Of a stretch of DNA of 64,000 nt, positions 60,581-64,000 are shown piece by piece (positions within the stretch are counted from its first letter, which is position 1; each line of letters opens with the position of its first letter). This DNA is from Artemia franciscana (Eukaryota; Arthropoda; Branchiopoda; Anostraca; Artemiidae), in NCBI RefSeq assembly GCF_032884065.1, contig NC_088863.1:61635512-61699511 (forward strand), read 5' to 3'. The translations under genes and the position numbers were made by a program. The notes beneath the pieces were generated by a model that saw only the letters and a program-made list of their open reading frames with translations, had not been told where the DNA came from and made no database searches.

Positions 60581-62330
60581 CGTATTGCGAAAACAAACTT
60601 CTGAAAGTCAAAAACGGCTTCAGCTTGAAATGAAAGATGTGTCATTGGAATAATTTGGTCGAAAACGCAACACGGCAGAATTAAAGCTTTCCGTCAACAA
60701 GGAAAGCCCCTTTTTTCATGGGAAACACTTTGTGTCTCCTTTTTTCGCCAGGGGCGATCGTTACGAATTAGTGTGGATAAAATATTGGGAGAGGGTTAAT
60801 TGGAAAGGATATTGGCATATCTAGTGCTCTTCTTAAGGAACAGAACAGATCATACTAAGCGAAGGTAGCATTTACTGATATTTGTTGCCACCAAGCAACA
60901 ATTTGGCAAAAGGCAAAAATATACTAAAGAAAACTGACCCGTATCTGTGGATGCTTAAATTATGCAGGCTTATTTTAGTTTTGACAACAATTTTGAAGAA
61001 AGTAAATTTCAAGAGGAGGAGGGGCAAACTTGGGTCTAGGGAGCAGCTGCATCCTGCCCCGTAGCAAAATATGCCCCTGATGAAAAGGTGTGATGTTAAA
61101 ATGGCTTAGGCATAGCAATTTAGAGAATGTAAAAGCGAAGGATATGAAACATTGTCTCGAAACACAGAAAATGTAATAAGCTAGATGGTTACCTTAATAC
61201 TTTCTTTAGGACACCTAACTGTTCGTTTAGAGTATCCTAACTTCTTATTATTGGTATTGCGGAAAACAGGTCCTAAAATAAGGGTGTACCCTAAGTTGAT
61301 TGCCCAGTAGCAAGGAAATATCGCCAAAACTTAATAAAGTATTCAAGCAGTATTAACATTATACAAAGCCATATTATGCAAAGCCACAAAAGGAACATTA
61401 TACAAAGAATTAAATTATACCTTATAGTTTTTAATGTCTTATAAAACAAAGTTTAAAATACAAATAGACATTTGGACCTAGAGTCGTTAAATTTTAAAGA
61501 ATCATAAATTTTGCGGTGCCATAATAGATATCAACAGCTTATATGTGACTAAGGGGAAATTTGCATGGCTGTGATTGACGTAAAAAGCGTATTTACATTC
61601 TTTTTCCTATTGCAGCTTTTTATTTATTCACTGATTGTTTGTAGAAAAGCAACATGTTACCTTGGTAATGACTAAAAGTATTAACAATTTAAAGACACAT
61701 CTAGAAAAGGTAGGCCATCAGAAACTATTAATATCTCCAAATCCTTTTAGAAACGACAAAACTATAACATGCCTGTGTCGACATATTTTCGTCTGACTGT
61801 ACTTAAATTCTGAGATACGTTGTCAATTTTCAAATGCTTTGATAAATAATGTTCACATTTTTAAAAATATATTGCAAAAATTTATTTTTTATTTTTATTA
61901 AAATGATAAAAATCAATTACAATTAAGTTAGACATTTTTAGAAAAATAGTCTCACTTAAAAATGACCGAACTCTAAGAAGGCAGAACTCTCTGATACGTC
62001 TTTTGTGCTTGCTAGTTTCATAAAAAAAATCAGAATTTTTATTAAAGGGCCAATCAAGCCCTTTTAGGTCTTGTCATAGTAAGATCCTATTCATGTCTCA
62101 AAAGGGCGTTAGTGCTAGTGTATTCTGCAAAACAAAACTCCAATTATTCCGTCATGAGTTGCAAACTCTGCACTGCAATTAGGCGCAAATATTCAATGCT
62201 GCACCTCCTTGTGCTACGATTAGAAACCTTCCAAACGTGTGGAATACCAAAAGTAGCACCCTCCCTCATGCTTACCAATTTTGAAAGTTGGCAGCCCTGC
62301 GTCTAACATAGTCTTGAGTTGAAAGTCGTA
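60581..62330. other. Spacer, no recognised gene
   Basis: A GC-richer patch at 60580-60780 (aacggcttcagcttgaaatg, gccaggggcgatcg) gives broken frames with no identifiable protein. The remainder is AT-rich. Confidence 0.4.
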
Positions 62331-62331
62331 T

Positions 62332-62358
62332 TTCTTTTTTTTTTTTTTTTTTTTTTTT
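62332..62358. repeat. Poly-T run
   Basis: About 26 bases of T with one interruption, possibly the A-tail of a minus-strand retroposed sequence. No source was recognised. Confidence 0.9.
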
Positions 62359-63559
62359 AAGAGAGAAATTGATAATAGCAAGGTCGCACGCTTCTCTATA
62401 ATCATGGAGAAAAAATGGGGACTCGGGTGAAATTTGCCAGAAGGACCCCTCTCAATGATAATAGTGGCTAATTATGTACTGTTTTCTTGTATTGGCCCCT
62501 ATTAATATCTTATTAATTTCTCATCAAAGTGTTGGAATTATTTGTACCTATGCGTATGCGAACGTATATCTACAAGCATTCGACTTTACCAAAATATTTT
62601 CTGTAGTGATTTGTAGAGTTGGAGGCCTTAATCAAAGAATCAGGGGACCGAGCTTCGCTAGGCGAAGAAAAACTTTTGCAAAAAAACTTAAATTGATTCG
62701 CTGTACAAAGTAAAACCATTAGAGTATTGAAAGCCGGGGTATTTTTGACGGCATTCATATGCAAAATGCTTTCTATAACTAAATAAGCTCCTAAAAGAAT
62801 TTTCCCAAAGTCGTAACCATCTAACTTTTTTTTTACAGCGAAAAACAAACAATTATCTAGTTATCAATTATCAAGTTGGCAAATATCATCAAATGAGCAA
62901 TAACCGCCGAGAAAAGCTAGGTCCCATTACATAAAAATTAGTAGGCCTAATGTAATTTTTCTGCCGCAATAGGTAGTGTTAAATGGGAAGCAATTAAGAA
63001 TCCAAGACTCTCAACACAGCTATCAAACTTTGCCTCTAATCTTGGAAGCCACTGATTTTTCGACAAAAAAAAATTACGTTTTGATACTTTTTCCACAAAT
63101 GCTCAAGATTTTCAATCTCGGGGTATCTAATTTCAGTCAGTAGATTGTTTATAAAACCAAAGTAATGACCTCTCAAGATCGTTCTCACCACCAGAAAATG
63201 ATTAAACGCGAAATTTCCGGGAAAATGAATATTGCCGTTTTTGACAAAAACTATTTATAAATAAATAGGCCAGATATGCAGTTTTTACTCGTTTAGTACG
63301 ATAATATATGTTATGGTAAGATAAGGATTGTTATAAAGCAATTTTAGCTTTATCCATTAAAAACAATTTCATTTCAAAGAAATTGCACACCATTGAATCT
63401 GCAATATTTGGTAAAATCTTAAAGATGTTCACACTAGAATTGTACAATAGATAAAAATACTTCTTTTTTCGATCCGTTTCGATTGATGACCAAAAATTTC
63501 GAAAAGATATTTGAACAAAGAAAGTGTCGAGCAAAATTTCTGTAGTGGATTTATGTTTT
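62359..63559. other. AT-rich spacer
   Basis: A short palindromic phrase, cgagcttcgctaggcgaagaa, lies near 62649. No gene or repeat was assigned. Confidence 0.4.
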
Positions 63560-64000
63560 TTCAGTATATCATTCTATGCGGGGATTGGTGGAGGGGATAG
63601 AGGCGTCAATTCAAGAAAATCCAGGGGGGATGTATTTCTCCATACATTTAAGGGGGGGGGGGAATTTTTTCGCATTTCTAAATTTTCTAATGAGATTTTC
63701 AAAGAGGTATTTTCAGCGGATATATCCCCCAAAATCATATTGTTTTAAAAATATAGGGGACAAAGGCCCTCTGCAATCCCCTTATTAGACGCCAATGTCA
63801 TAAGGAGGGAATTCGTACCATTTTGAACGTACTTTATTGATAGGAGTAGCATTTGTAATTTTTATTCATTATAAAATGTTTCTCCAAATTTTCTTTCTAA
63901 GCTCTTAGATGCTTCTTACAGAGATTTAACCCATCTCCTTTATGCCCAGGGGTGCAGTCAAGTTCCTCTCTTCGAAGGGTATTAAAATAGTTTTTTGGGG
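63560..64000. other. G-run-rich sequence to the window end
   Basis: The G-run at 63652-63661 and neighbouring gggggatgtatttctcc look like repeat sequence, but I could not align it to the other families. Two overlapping plus-strand frames here are low-complexity. Confidence 0.35.

Overview
This is a 64 kb piece of an animal nuclear genome. It is AT-rich, almost free of long open frames, full of decayed transposons, and has spliced genes with very long introns. Two genes can be named, and both look arthropod-like. The organism is probably an arthropod. A crustacean such as a branchiopod is my guess from the repeat style, and the sequence does not prove it.

Gene 1 is the 26S proteasome ubiquitin receptor Rpn10/PSMD4, on the minus strand. 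Only two short coding exons are visible: exon 1 at 24137-24162 (nine N-terminal residues, including the start) and exon 2 at 8330-8470 (46 more). A 15.7 kb intron separates them, with matching phase-2 GTAAGT donors. Later exons are not recognisable in 1-8329 and probably lie off the left edge. Intron 1 holds five LINE relics, a tRNA-derived SINE, a Penelope-like tail and two fold-back elements. Its first 3.35 kb (20659-24009) contains no CG dinucleotide that I can find. This is the strongest unexplained signal in the window and suggests germline methylation of the gene body. Gene 2 is the last coding exon (57710-58842, minus) of an Egr/stripe-type transcription factor with three C2H2 fingers. 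Its first exon was not found.

The repeats by region are as follows. 1-6160: two copies of a complex element with internal ~290-bp repeats and a 3' palindromic hairpin, plus one copy of a related element. 6160-8330: mostly unremarkable AT-rich DNA. 8330-24162: PSMD4 exons and intron. 24.2-30.6 kb: promoter region, a 250-bp tandem repeat and a 1.7-kb degenerate 30-bp minisatellite. 30.6-33.1 kb: a decayed retroelement-like stretch and reverse transcriptase fragments. 33.9-37.5 kb: tandem motifs, an inverted pair of Penelope-like tails and two fold-back elements. 39.3-45.8 kb: LINE relics and tandem arrays. 46.2-47.3 kb: a 178-bp satellite. 47.7-52.5 kb: the long G-run-rich ~285-bp array between two hairpin-ended element pieces. 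52.5-64 kb: mostly plain AT-rich DNA with the Egr exon and another short hairpin-ended copy.

The most interesting repeat observation is a modular design. Two hairpin-ended families appear to share one 5' module, carry variable numbers of ~285-290 bp internal repeats with a similar core, and end in different 3' hairpins. No intact autonomous transposon, rRNA, tRNA gene or CRISPR was seen.
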